Both the position numbers and the translations under genes were made by a program. A stretch of 64,000 nt of DNA from Sycobia sp. Sy_11 (Eukaryota > Arthropoda > Insecta > Hymenoptera > Epichrysomallidae): positions 783,173 to 847,172 of the forward strand of contig JACCIC010000223.1 in the NCBI GenBank assembly GCA_018907035.1, written 5' to 3'. Below are positions 34,758-45,036 of the stretch, one piece after another (positions within the stretch are counted from its first letter, which is position 1; each line of letters opens with the position of its first letter). Under the pieces are notes generated by a model. The model was not told the origin of the DNA, did not search any database, and saw only the letters and a program-made list of their open reading frames with translations.

Positions 34758-36813
34758 ATTATTTTATGTAAATGTTGTAATTTTTAATATAGACTTCCAA
34801 TTGAAAAACGTATGCTCATAAAATCTAAGCTTAGTATGCTCATTAATGTACGAATTTTTGTATAAACGAGGCTGTGAAAAACGAATCGACAATCATTCCT
34901 TACCAGGGAGCTCGAGTGGTTTCATGTACGACCAATATCTCCCATCTCATCTTAGTACACCCGAGGATCCCTCACGCCTGAAAAATTAGTCTTTACCGTA
35001 GCCCGCTAAGACTACCATGCTTTAAACACTATCGGCCATTACGCTCTTGGTTAAACATACTAGAGACCTTAGCTGCTTTTCCAATATAGTGAATTCTACC
35101 GACTAATAAAACTCACTCTAGCCACCGAGCTGGGCACTATTTAGTTTCCAGTTTCCTTCATACCTTCATCCGAATACATCGCTCGTCGCAACCCAAAAAT
35201 CTGTGTGAAAATGCATTTTTTAAGAGCAGAAATTGTGACTACCTTGTCCTATTATCTTACTCAAACATAAAGTTACTTGCAGATTTGATAATATACCGAT
35301 TCCACATCTCCGAAGTTGGATTAACCAACTTTCCACTAGTATGTCACCTACACTGTACTGTGGGATTTAGTCCACAACACGAGTTTGGGAAATTCGAAAG
35401 AATTGTATGAACTGGTTGTAGAATTAGTATAAACTCTTATTACCAAGTAATACAAGAGTTCGAATAATGATTCGCGTTTATATTTACAACATATAGCTCA
35501 TGAAGATAGATCATGATCGCCGCGATCATCCTTGCTCTAATCCTGCTATTTTGCGCAATCAAAGGCAAAAAATAGAGCGCGCAAAATTATGTATAATTGG
35601 TAGCAGTTTGCGTGAATCCGCCAGTAATCTATCACAGAATAAAAAATTGGAGGCTCGTCCAGGATAATAATAAAGGATTTTCGAGCGTGTCGAAAAATAT
35701 TGACTTTCTTGAACAACTTGAAACGCAAAATAATTGTCTTAGATTAAAAATTGCGTGTTAAATATTTATATCAATAGGCTTTATTGATCTATGTATAGGC
35801 TTGACAGTTATTTGTTTCTGAGAAAAAGCTGACATCTGACGGCCAAACACATGAAAACACTCATATTTATTTCAGACAAAAGATTTAATTTAATTCAAAT
35901 TTTGATAATATAACTATCATTTATGTAGAATAATAATATTTAATCCTCATTTCAAAAGATTTATTATTCAATAATAATTAATTAATCAATTAATTCTTAT
36001 AATTATTATTATTATTTATTGCTAATTATTATTAACACCTATCATTCTTAATCATTGGTCGTTATAAAATAGGTGTTTTATAATGGTTTATTTTCTGATG
36101 CGTATATGCATCATACCGATACTCTCAGGGTTAAATATTGAGTGGGGTAATTAAAAAAAATTGTATAATAAAAAACCAGGTATTAAAAATTTATTGAATG
36201 CGTATGGACGTAGTGGTAAATAGTTGAGAAAAATTAAGTTTACATTAATATATTAATTTTTTTTATTTATGTAACAAATACTCATTTAAGAATATTTATA
36301 ATATAAAAACAAATAAAGTTTTACTTATGTATATATAATTATATATCATTAGATAATAAATTACTTATATATAATCTACCATACAAGAGGGAGAATAATA
36401 ATAAAAAAAACAAATTAATAAATACAGATTATTGTAATTGAATATTTATAATAAAATTGATCCCAAAATAATAGAAACAAAATATTTCTCTAATCTAGAA
36501 AAAGTAATGATCATCCATAAAATCAAATTCGTATTTCAAGAAAATAAATTTAAAAGTGACGCGCACTTATATATAAAATAAGAATAAAAATACTACGAAA
36601 ACAACCTCACCTTAAAAAAATTATTAACGATACTTAATATAGTCTTCTATTTCTTTAATCTATAAATAAACGTTACATATAATTTCATAAAATTTTCATA
36701 AAAAACGCAATTATTACAAATATATATATTAAAAGTAAATGATTAAATTCGCAAATGTATTAGAAACCCTATTAATTTAAATTCCTTAAGCTATATTTAA
36801 ATATATAAGCATA
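34758..36813. other. Unassigned AT-rich DNA
   Basis: A (TA)n tract at 34738-34757 precedes it. No ORF above background and no copy of other repeats noticed. Confidence 0.55.
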
Positions 36814-37728
36814 CGCGGGTGGATTGATAAGTTTCCGGCCTGATCAAGATAAACAACCTTTTTAAGAATTTTTTTTCGTGTGCGCTGATGCGTTATCGTG
36901 ACGAAACAAGATTTTATTCTTCTCCAGATGAGGTCGTTTAATTTTCAGTTCGTTGCTCAAACGTTGCAAAAAGTTTGTGTAGTATTGACCAGTGACAGTT
37001 TTACCCTTTTCAAGATAATCACTGTATATAATACCTCTTGCATCCCAAAAAACAGTAGCCATAACCTTGTTCGCCAAAAAAATTGTTTTTGCCTTCTTTG
37101 GAGTTAGTTCCCCTGATCGAATCCACGGTTTAGACTGTCGTTTGGTTTCAGGAGTGTATTGGTGGACCCAGGTTTCGTCAACGATTACGAATCGACTCAA
37201 AAATTCGCTTGGATTACGTTCATACAATGCCAAATTGGCGGTAGAAATATTCTTTCGAATCAATTTCTGGTCGACTGTTAGCAAACGCGGCACCCATCTT
37301 GCACAGAGCTTTTCCATATACAAATGCTGGTGCAAAATATTTTATACACGTTCATATAATATCTTGCAGGCCTCAGCTTTCTCACGCCTTTTTAATCTGC
37401 GGTCTTTCAGCACTATTTGATGGATGTTTTCGATCATATGTGGAGTTGTGACCGCAATGGCGCGTCCTGAGCGAGGCTCATCAGAGGTGCTCACACGACC
37501 CTTTTTAAACGCGGAAATCCACTACTTAACGGTTGAATATAATGGGGAGGATGTCCCCAGTGGTGAGTCCATCACTTTTTTAATTTCCTTCGGCGTTAAC
37601 CCCTTCAAATAAAAGTATTTGATGACAGCACGATGTTCCAGCTTTTCTATTTTTACGAAAAACACAGAGGCTTCTTGTTCAGCGTGCTCTCATCTCCCCT
37701 CTATTTCGTCAGAATTTTATTCTTATTC
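36814..37728 (-). pseudogene. mariner transposase with nonsense codons and C-terminal deletion
   Basis: Minus-strand frame from about 37655 to 36862: KIEKLEHRAVIKYFYLKGLT, then stop, AFKKGRVSTSDEPRSGR, IVLKDRRLKRREKAEACKIL, stop, LCARWVPRLLTVDQ, FVIVDETWVHQYTPETKR (first Asp), VFWDARGIIYSDYLEKGKTV (second Asp), FRHDNASAHT, then the third-Asp region is missing. The right-hand element end is gone; the left end at 36814 reads CGCGGGTGGATTGATAAGTT next to TA. The junction at about 37728 meets repeat R. Confidence 0.88.
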
Positions 37729-38359
37729 CACTTGGGTCGTTCAATTTTATATATGAACATAATACAGAATATTTCATATAAACTATAGGTATAATTTCAA
37801 GTGCTTCTCTTGAAATCTAAGGATAATAACCTAATAAAGTCCATACATACTCTGCAAATTATATCTTATTCAATTTTATAATTTAGTCCATACATTTAAT
37901 TTATTGTTGTCTTAATTCTTTATTTATTTATATATTTGTTAAATTAGTTTCCTTTTTCAAACATTTTCGAATTTTTTTTATATTTTTTTCTTTCATTATT
38001 TTATTTTATATTTATTGTTTTTTATTCATAATATATTGTTCATCATGATAAACAATTTTAAATTGAGTGACAAGATGCGAGCGATATAAAAAGTATTTGT
38101 AGGAGAGAACGTCATTTAAAACTTTAAATTATCGCGGAAACTAGTGGCGGCAAAAAGGTATAAGTTCTTCATTCATAATTAAGAAAATAATAAATAATTT
38201 TGATTTATTTGTGTAAAGTTAGTTGAGTAAAAATATATATTCGTCAGATATATAGAAAAGTAAGAAAACACTTATATGAACATCAATATGATTGTTAAAA
38301 TAAAAAGAACGTTTTGCGTTATTATGCATGAATTAAAAATTATACTTATGTCGACTGTT

Positions 38360-38658
38360 CTGAATTAAATTAATAGATGATTTTATCGGTTTTAGAGTCT
38401 TTATATAATAAAATATACTAATATAATGACATTCAGACTATCCTAGTTTATAATAACCCCCATAGAATTTAAAATACAAATTACTAATAACAAATAACTT
38501 TTTTATTTATTTTTTATTTAATGTAATTTTTATTTTACTATTTATTTGTAATTCCTATTTCAGATTGTACGGTGGTGATTATAAATAAAGACTGTCCGAT
38601 ACTCATTATATTAGAATATTATATTATTGTAGAAAAACTGTAAGACCAATAAAATTTT
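38360..38658. mobile_element. Old PLE terminus, inverted pair, in R copy B
   Basis: A minus-strand part (TTATCGGTTTTAGAGTC, ATAACCCCCATAGAA) meets a plus-strand part (TCAGATTGTACGGTGGTGAT, ACTGTAAGACCAATAAAA). It is the equivalent of 12998-13450 in copy A and served as the target for the younger PLE complex. Confidence 0.7.
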
Positions 38659-38722
38659 TTTATCAATTTACAACAATTGAATTGTACTTCTGTCGACTGC
38701 CCATATATAAATTAATAAATAT

Positions 38723-40021
38723 TTTTTATTGGTCTTACAGTCCAATCAATTTCAACCAAAAATAAAATAAAATAAAAATAAAAATAAAATAAAAATAAAA
38801 AATAAAAATAATAATAAAAAATAAAAAATAAGAAATAAAAATAAAAAATAATAAAAATAAAAAATAAAAATTAAAAATAAAAATTAAATTAAAAATTAAA
38901 TTAAAATGATAATGACAGTCAGACTGTCCTTGTTTACATTCACCCCCGTAGACTAATCTGAAAATAAAATATTAGCTGAAAAAATTCTTTGTTAGTAAAG
39001 TGCAGTCTGACTGTCCCCAACACCCTTACCTAATTGAAGACTTGTCCAACGTTTCGAGCTCGCTACGGCTCCTCATCAGGGACTAATCTAAACCTTATAT
39101 TCTAATCTATATATACTCATCCCCACCACCAAATTTCGTAAATTAAATATAAATTCCCCCTCTACACAAATTGTCCAAAACCAATCAATTCAATAAGGAA
39201 TGATAAACACTGTCCAATCTACCAGACTCTAACATTAAATTCACATTATTTCGATTCTTGGAAATGTGAATACTTTCAAGACTCTCCCGTTTATACTTAT
39301 TATTAATACCATATTCCAAAATATCCACATTCACAAAATCAAAAGAATGTAAAAACTTTAAACAATGCTCTTTGAAACCAGAAGTAATATGTGAGCTACG
39401 TAAACTATATTTATGCTCATAAATTCTCTTTTTTAAATATCTACCTGTTTGTCCAATATAGTATTTATCACAATCCATGCAATTAATCTTGTAAACAACT
39501 CCTGATTTTAAGCATAAATCATCCTTATCTTTGCAATTATTAAACAATCTACTTAAATTATTGCGATTTTTAAAGAAAATTTGAATGTTATATTTCCGAA
39601 AATTTCTTTTTATTCTTTCAGATAATCCTCGAACATATGGTAAGACAATAATTTTGCCTCCGTTAAAATCAATTCCTGCACTATGTCTATTTTCGGTATT
39701 ATAAATGTCAAACAATCTCTCGCAATCAATCTATTAATAAATTGAATTGGATAGCCATTATTAATAAAAGTCTCTCTTACTATCTGTAAATTATTTTGTC
39801 TAAAATCTTTATGCGACAATTTAATTGCTCTGTCAATGACACCTCTCAGTGCTCCAATTTTGTTTCCGAATTGGTGGTGTGAATTAAAATCTAAAAACCT
39901 ACCTGACCAAGTAGGCTTTCTGTACCAATTAAGTTTTACCTTATTATTACTACATCTAATCACATTAACGTCCAAAAAACTTAACTGACTATTTACTTCA
40001 ACCTCCCTTGTAAATTTAATT
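38723..40021 (-). pseudogene. PLE minus arm: pseudo-LTR and RT/GIY-YIG C-terminal third
   Basis: Codons equal those of the intact ORF from about residue 540 to the end. A one-base deletion at 39715-39722 (GATTGCGAGAG for GATTGCTGAGAG) breaks the frame between 39610-39975 and 39185-39715. The 5' truncation at 40021 corresponds to position 42543 of the plus-strand element. Residue-level identity with the intact copy appears complete over the last 170 codons. Confidence 0.9.
39038..39092 (-). ncRNA. Hammerhead-ribozyme-like motif
   Basis: Minus-strand copy with intact GATTAGTCC, CTGATGA, GAGC/GCTC, GAAAC and GTTGGACAAGTC. Faces the plus-strand copies at 40466 and 43472. Confidence 0.68.
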
Positions 40022-40465
40022 CAGTTTAATTCAGTTTAATTCATTTTAATTCAGTATTTATCACAATCCATGCAATTAATCTTGTAAACAACTCCTGATT
40101 GGACAAACAGATAGATATTTAAAAAAGAGAATTTATGAGCATGAATATAGTTTACGTAGCTCACATATTACTTCTGGTTTAAAAGAGCATTGTTTAAAGT
40201 TTTTACATTCTTTTGATTTTGTGAATGTGGATATTTTGGAATATGGTATTAATAATAAGTATAAACGGGAGAGTCTTGAAAGTATTCACATTTCCAAGAA
40301 TCGAAATAATGTGAATTTAATGTTAGAGTCTGGTAGATTGGACAGTGTTTATCATTCCTTATTAAATTGATTGGTTTTGGACAATTTGTGTAGAGGGGGA
40401 ATTTATATTTAATTTACGAAATTTGGTGGTGGGGATGAGTATATATAGATTAGAATATAAGGTTT

Positions 40466-40516
40466 AGATTAGCCCTGATGAGGAGCCGTAGCGAGCTCGA
40501 AACGTTGGACAAGTCT
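40466..40516 (+). ncRNA. Hammerhead-ribozyme-like motif, 2-nt deletion in helix I
   Basis: TTAGCCCTGATGAG replaces TTAGTCCCTGATGAG, deleting two bases from the 5' strand of helix I and weakening it. The rest of the core is unchanged. It lies in the upstream pseudo-LTR of the complete element. Confidence 0.6.
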
Positions 40517-40835
40517 TCAATTAGGTAAGGGTGTTGGGGACAGTCAGACTGCACTTTACTAACAAAGAATTTTTTCAGCTAATATTTTATTTTCAGATTA
40601 GTCTACGGGGGTTAATGTAAACAAGGACAGTCTGACTGTCATTATCATTTTAATTTAATTTTTAATTTAATTTTTATTTTTAATTTTTATTTTTTATTTT
40701 TATTATTTTTTATTTTTGTTTCTTATTTTTTATTTTTTATTATTATTTTTATTTTTTATTTTTATTTTATTTTTATTTTTATTTTATTTTATTTTTGGTT
40801 GAAATTGATTGGACTGTAAGACCAATAAAAAATAT

Positions 40836-40925
40836 TTATTAATTTATATATGGGCAGTCGACAGAAGTACAATTCAATTGTTTTAAAATAGAAGGTCTAT
40901 TTAACTTAAATTAAGGGGGTATGTC
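40836..40925 (+). promoter_or_regulatory. PLE leader between pseudo-LTR and ORF
   Basis: Contains ATGGGCAGTCGACAGAAGTA then CAATTCAATTG. Two other copies (28048 and 38673) terminate at exactly this CAATT point after about 35 nt, so it marks the usual end of integrated units. The start codon at 40926 follows GGGGGTATGTC. Confidence 0.55.
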
Positions 40926-43376
40926 ATGATTTATTTTAGAGAAATTTATTGTAAATATGGTAGTACTATTAATGATTATTGTTCAAAATGGATTAAAATG
41001 AATTTAAAAGTTGTAATTCTTAAAGAAAAACTTACATTCCTTATTAGATGCAAGAAATCAAATATATTTCCGGTACACATTAATAATAGATTTCATGATG
41101 AATATTTTTTGCAGGTTTATAGTAATAATGTTTGTTATGATCTAAAGAAAAATATTTCCTTTTTCAAAAATAAATTACTTAATTTAGAAATTAGAGACTT
41201 ACATATTCAGATTCATTCCTTAAATAGATATTTATTAAAGATTAAACATTATTTATATCAAAATATAGAAAGAAATGAATTACATGAATTTTTTCGTGGT
41301 CAAAGCAAACATTTTATTAAGACAAAATATATTAATAGACAAACATTAAAAAGGAAATTTGAATGTTTAAGAAATAAAAAGCAATTTAAAAGCTATCAAT
41401 TTGACAATGCAAACAATAAAAATTGGTTTAGGAATCTAACTGATAAGGAGATACCAAATGAAGTAATAAACATCATGTCTAAAGGTGCCAAACATGGAAT
41501 ATTATATTGTAAAAGTAATCTCCCGATCAAAGAAATCATCGCGGAGGTTGAAAGTAATCTTTTTGGTTTAAATGATGAAGTAAAAAAGGAATGTAGGGCA
41601 TCTTTGGTTAATGTCATTAGTAATTTTAAAAGAGAAAATAAATTTGATAATTTTTTAAATAGTAATTTTATACATGATTTAATTACCGCGAAGAATTTTT
41701 TGAAAAATAACCCTAATATAATCTTCCAAAAGGCCGACAAAGGTAATGTAACTGTAGCTTCCAATAAAATTGATTACATAAATTGTATAAATAATATATT
41801 AAATGATGATAGTACTTATTTGAAGATTGGTAATCCACATATCATTAAGCTACAAAATAATTTGAAAGAGTTATTAAATAATTGGAAAAGAAATGAATAT
41901 ATAAATGATACTACATATAAGTATTTGAAATGTGAAAATGGAACTGTGGCAAAATGTTATGGGCTTCCCAAGATTCATCAAGAAAATCTGACATTTAGAA
42001 TAATAATATCTTTCATAGGTTTCCCAACTTATAATATTGCTAGATTTTTGTCTAATATATTGGTTAAGATAGTTGGAAGAACTAGTTCTTACATTAAGGA
42101 TAGTTGGTGTTTTTACAATGAAATGAAAGATATTGTTATTCCGAAAAACTACAAGATGATTTCATTGGATGTAGTATCTTTGTTTATAAATGTACCTTTA
42201 GAGTTGTTAAATGATATTATACAGGAAAAGTGGAATGAAATTAATTTGCATACAAAATTGACAATGAATGAATTTATTAAAGCAATTAATTTGGTTTTTA
42301 ATAACACAATTTTTTCATTTGATAATAAATTTTATGAACAAAAATACGGATGTCCAATGGGGTCGCCTTTGTCACCGGTTATAGCTAATTTAGTTATGGA
42401 AAAGTTGGAAAGTATAGCCTTGTCAAAATTGCTTTTTGAACCAATGATATTTAAGAGATATGTTGATGATATCTTTACAATTGTTCCAGAAGTTTTTGTG
42501 GATGAAATGGTGGATGTTTTCAATTCTGTACATGACAGAATTAAATTTACAAGGGAGGTTGAAGTAAATAGTCAGTTAAGTTTTTTGGACGTTAATGTGA
42601 TTAGATGTAGTAATAATAAGGTAAAACTTAATTGGTACAGAAAGCCTACTTGGTCAGGTAGGTTTTTAGATTTTAATTCACACCACCAATTCGGAAACAA
42701 AATTGGAGCACTGAGAGGTGTCATTGACAGAGCAATTAAATTGTCGCATAAAGATTTTAGACAAAATAATTTACAGATAGTAAGAGAGACTTTTATTAAT
42801 AATGGCTATCCAATTCAATTTATTAATAGATTGATTGCTGAGAGATTGTTTGACATTTATAATACCGAAAATAGACATAGTGCAGGAATTGATTTTAACG
42901 GAGGCAAAATTATTGTCTTACCATATGTTCGAGGATTATCTGAAAGAATAAAAAGAAATTTTCGGAAATATAACATTCAAATTTTCTTTAAAAATCGCAA
43001 TAATTTAAGTAGATTGTTTAATAATTGCAAAGATAAGGATGATTTATGCTTAAAATCAGGAGTTGTTTACAAGATTAATTGCATGGATTGTGATAAATAC
43101 TATATTGGACAAACAGGTAGATATTTAAAAAAGAGAATTTATGAGCATAAATATAGTTTACGTAGCTCACATATTACTTCTGGTTTCAAAGAGCATTGTT
43201 TAAAGTTTTTACATTCTTTTGATTTTGTGAATGTGGATATTTTGGAATATGGTATTAATAATAAGTATAAACGGGAGAGTCTTGAAAGTATTCACATTTC
43301 CAAGAATCGAAATAATGTGAATTTAATGTTAGAGTCTGGTAGATTGGACAGTGTTTATCATTCCTTATTGAATTGA
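40926..43376 (+). CDS. Penelope-like element reverse transcriptase with GIY-YIG endonuclease, 816 codons, uninterrupted
   Basis: PLEs copy RNA into DNA at a nick made by their GIY-YIG endonuclease. The ORF has the family layout: conserved DKGNVTV (about residue 268), YGLPKIH (about 344), RT motif A SLDVVSLF (about 413), GCPMGSPLSPVIANL (about 475), catalytic YVDD (about 512), an LNWYRKPTWSGRFLDFNSHH region (about 560), GLSERIKRNF, and the GIY-YIG domain (GVVYKINCMDCDKYYIGQTG, about 712-731, with C-x2-C knuckle residues). Length is normal for the family. Oddities: the usual SSIGSPTY reads SFIGFPTY and FTNVP reads FINVP, all explained by C-to-T changes, so activity is doubtful despite the open frame. 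The start is the first ATG after the leader. No stop or frameshift was seen. Confidence 0.95.
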   Translation: MIYFREIYCKYGSTINDYCSKWIKMNLKVVILKEKLTFLIRCKKSNIFPVHINNRFHDEYFLQVYSNNVCYDLKKNISFFKNKLLNLEIRDLHIQIHSLNRYLLKIKHYLYQNIERNELHEFFRGQSKHFIKTKYINRQTLKRKFECLRNKKQFKSYQFDNANNKNWFRNLTDKEIPNEVINIMSKGAKHGILYCKSNLPIKEIIAEVESNLFGLNDEVKKECRASLVNVISNFKRENKFDNFLNSNFIHDLITAKNFLKNNPNIIFQKADKGNVTVASNKIDYINCINNILNDDSTYLKIGNPHIIKLQNNLKELLNNWKRNEYINDTTYKYLKCENGTVAKCYGLPKIHQENLTFRIIISFIGFPTYNIARFLSNILVKIVGRTSSYIKDSWCFYNEMKDIVIPKNYKMISLDVVSLFINVPLELLNDIIQEKWNEINLHTKLTMNEFIKAINLVFNNTIFSFDNKFYEQKYGCPMGSPLSPVIANLVMEKLESIALSKLLFEPMIFKRYVDDIFTIVPEVFVDEMVDVFNSVHDRIKFTREVEVNSQLSFLDVNVIRCSNNKVKLNWYRKPTWSGRFLDFNSHHQFGNKIGALRGVIDRAIKLSHKDFRQNNLQIVRETFINNGYPIQFINRLIAERLFDIYNTENRHSAGIDFNGGKIIVLPYVRGLSERIKRNFRKYNIQIFFKNRNNLSRLFNNCKDKDDLCLKSGVVYKINCMDCDKYYIGQTGRYLKKRIYEHKYSLRSSHITSGFKEHCLKFLHSFDFVNVDILEYGINNKYKRESLESIHISKNRNNVNLMLESGRLDSVYHSLLN

Positions 43377-43849
43377 TTGGTTTTGGACAATTTGTGTAGA
43401 GGGGGAATTTATATTTAATTTACGAAATTTGGTGGTGGGGATGAGTATATATAGATTAGAATATAAGGTTTAGATTAGTCCCTGATGAGGAGCCGTAGCG
43501 AGCTCGAAACGTTGGACAAGTCTTCAATTAGGTAAGGGTGTTGGGGACAGTCAGACTGCACTTTACTAACAAAGAATTTTTTCAGCTAATATTTTATTTT
43601 CAGATTAGTCTACGGGGGTGAATGTAAACAAGGACAGTCTGACTGTCATTATCATTTTAATTTAATTTTTAATTTAATTTTTATTTTTAATTTTTATTTT
43701 TTATTTTTATTATTTTTTATTTTTATTTCTTATTTTTTATTTTTTATTATTATTTTTATTTTTTATTTTTATTTTATTTTTATTTTTATTTTATTTTATT
43801 TTTGGTTGAAATTGATTGGACTGTAAGACCAATAAAAAATATTTATTAA
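43377..43849 (+). repeat. 3' pseudo-LTR of the complete PLE
   Basis: Runs from the ORF stop through the ribozyme-like motif, GGACAGTCAGACTGCACTTT, TAGTCTACGGGGGTGAATG, ACAGTCTGACTGTC and an A/T homopolymer-rich stretch to GACTGTAAGACCAATAAAAA. ACAGTCAGACTG and its relatives are short inverted repeats that occur in every copy. Confidence 0.85.
43472..43524 (+). ncRNA. Type I hammerhead-ribozyme-like motif of the PLE
   Basis: Core CTGATGA (43482-43488) and GAAA (43506-43509) are present. Helix I: AGATTAGTCC (43472-43481) pairs with GGACAAGTCT (43514-43523), 9 of 10 positions including one G-U. Helix II: GAGC (43490-43493) pairs with GCTC (43502-43505), with one extra G beside it and an 8-nt loop. 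Helix III is only ACGT (43509-43512), self-complementary, with no loop; predicted cleavage after GAAACGTT, before GGAC. Hammerheads with minimal helix III are known in PLEs and are thought to act as dimers. The extra G in helix II is a reservation. Confidence 0.72.
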
Positions 43850-43887
43850 TTTATCAATTTACAGTCGAATTCTCTAGCTTTTCAGTT

Positions 43888-44183
43888 GAAGCATTTGCTT
43901 CAGATATGCTAAATACTTCTTGGTATCAGATATGCTCAATCCGCTCGACATAGCTCCATCTTATATATGTGAGGATTCTAAATGTGTACTAAATTCACTG
44001 CACAATCTCAGCGCCAATAATTAAGAAGTTAATGAAATGAATTATAAACTCACAAATTTCAATAAATCAAGAAAAGAAATCAAAATAGAAGTCTTAAGGA
44101 CATCTGCTCATTCAAACAGCACTGAAAATCGTATTACCAGCAAAGCATGCAAAGAAGCAGTTCTACTACAGCGTAAAAAATAA
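43888..44183 (+). pseudogene. RNase H-like fragment in repeat R, copy B
   Basis: Reads EAFASDMLNTSWYQICSI, then DSKCVLNSLHNLSANN, then KSRKEIKIEVLRTSAHSNST and ENRITSKACKEAVLLQ before TAA. It matches the minus-strand fragment at 12674-12968, with stops at different places. The His-Ser...Glu-Asn-Arg segment is in one frame here while copy A has a shift, so the ancestor was coding. Confidence 0.45.
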
Positions 44184-45036
44184 AATATAACAACGCCGCA
44201 AATATGTTAATACGAAAAAGAATGGCACTGCATGCGATAGAAATGTATTTTAATAACATATGAATAGAGAAAAAAACACAAATACAAACAATAAAGACAA
44301 ATTTCTTCGAAACAGGTTAAATTTTACAATAATTGTTATTTATTTTTGAAAGTTCTTAATATTCTATAAACATCAAACTCGCCTAGTTATTTTGCTTTCC
44401 TTAAAAATTTTATTATAAATGTATATTTAATCTGTAGCTTTGTTTTTTAAGTAGTGAAAAATTGAACAAATTTTTATTATTTATTAGACCAAATTTTTGA
44501 ATCTCAAATTTATGTTCCTAGAAAAAAATCATATTTTCATAATATAGATGGGGGCTACGCCGTGATTTTATTACCAAGCCACGTAGAGCCTAAGCTCATT
44601 AGTGATTGTATCTTTTTATAAAATTTTCTATACCACATTTAATTTTAAATAAAGTAAATATATAAATTGGTTTTTAAACGTAGTGTTTTTATTCTTTATA
44701 GTTATAATAGCATTTTCGTATTGTAATTAAATTTTTGGTCATTCTTACTGTTGCACGTAGGACTTTTAATTGCAATATTTATAAATACTAAGTAAGAAAA
44801 AATGATAATGAAAAATCATCGACCATTCTTAAAATATTAATCCAAAGCACTTATAACAGAAAAGATCTTTTTTTCTTTATTTATTTATTTTTTTTTTTTT
44901 AATTTTTAATTTTTTTATTTATTTTTTTTTTTATTTAACGTTGCATCCCCCAAATGGGTATTAGCAACAATACAGTGGTATAAGATGTTTTGTTTACATT
45001 ACAACATATGATACATATTTACATTAAATATTTACT

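Larger units (their letters stand above)
38673..43849. mobile_element. PLE complex: minus arm plus complete plus-strand element, 14-bp target duplication
   Basis: TTTATCAATTTACA flanks the complex (38659-38672 and 43850-43863). Order: minus-strand 3' part (38673-40021), a short TTTAATTCAG tandem filler (40013-40050), 48 nt of minus-strand ORF sequence (40051-40098), then plus-strand: ORF 3' piece (40099-40369), pseudo-LTR (to about 40840), leader, full ORF (40926-43376) and a second pseudo-LTR (to 43849). The arms are nearly identical, so the insertion is recent. Confidence 0.9.

Noticed and set aside
23683..40865. CAGTCGAC near every PLE end as a target-site motif
   Set aside because: In the complete copy it lies in the PLE leader between the pseudo-LTR and ORF, so it is part of the element. 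The ACAGTCGAAT at 43861 belongs to repeat R and is coincidental.
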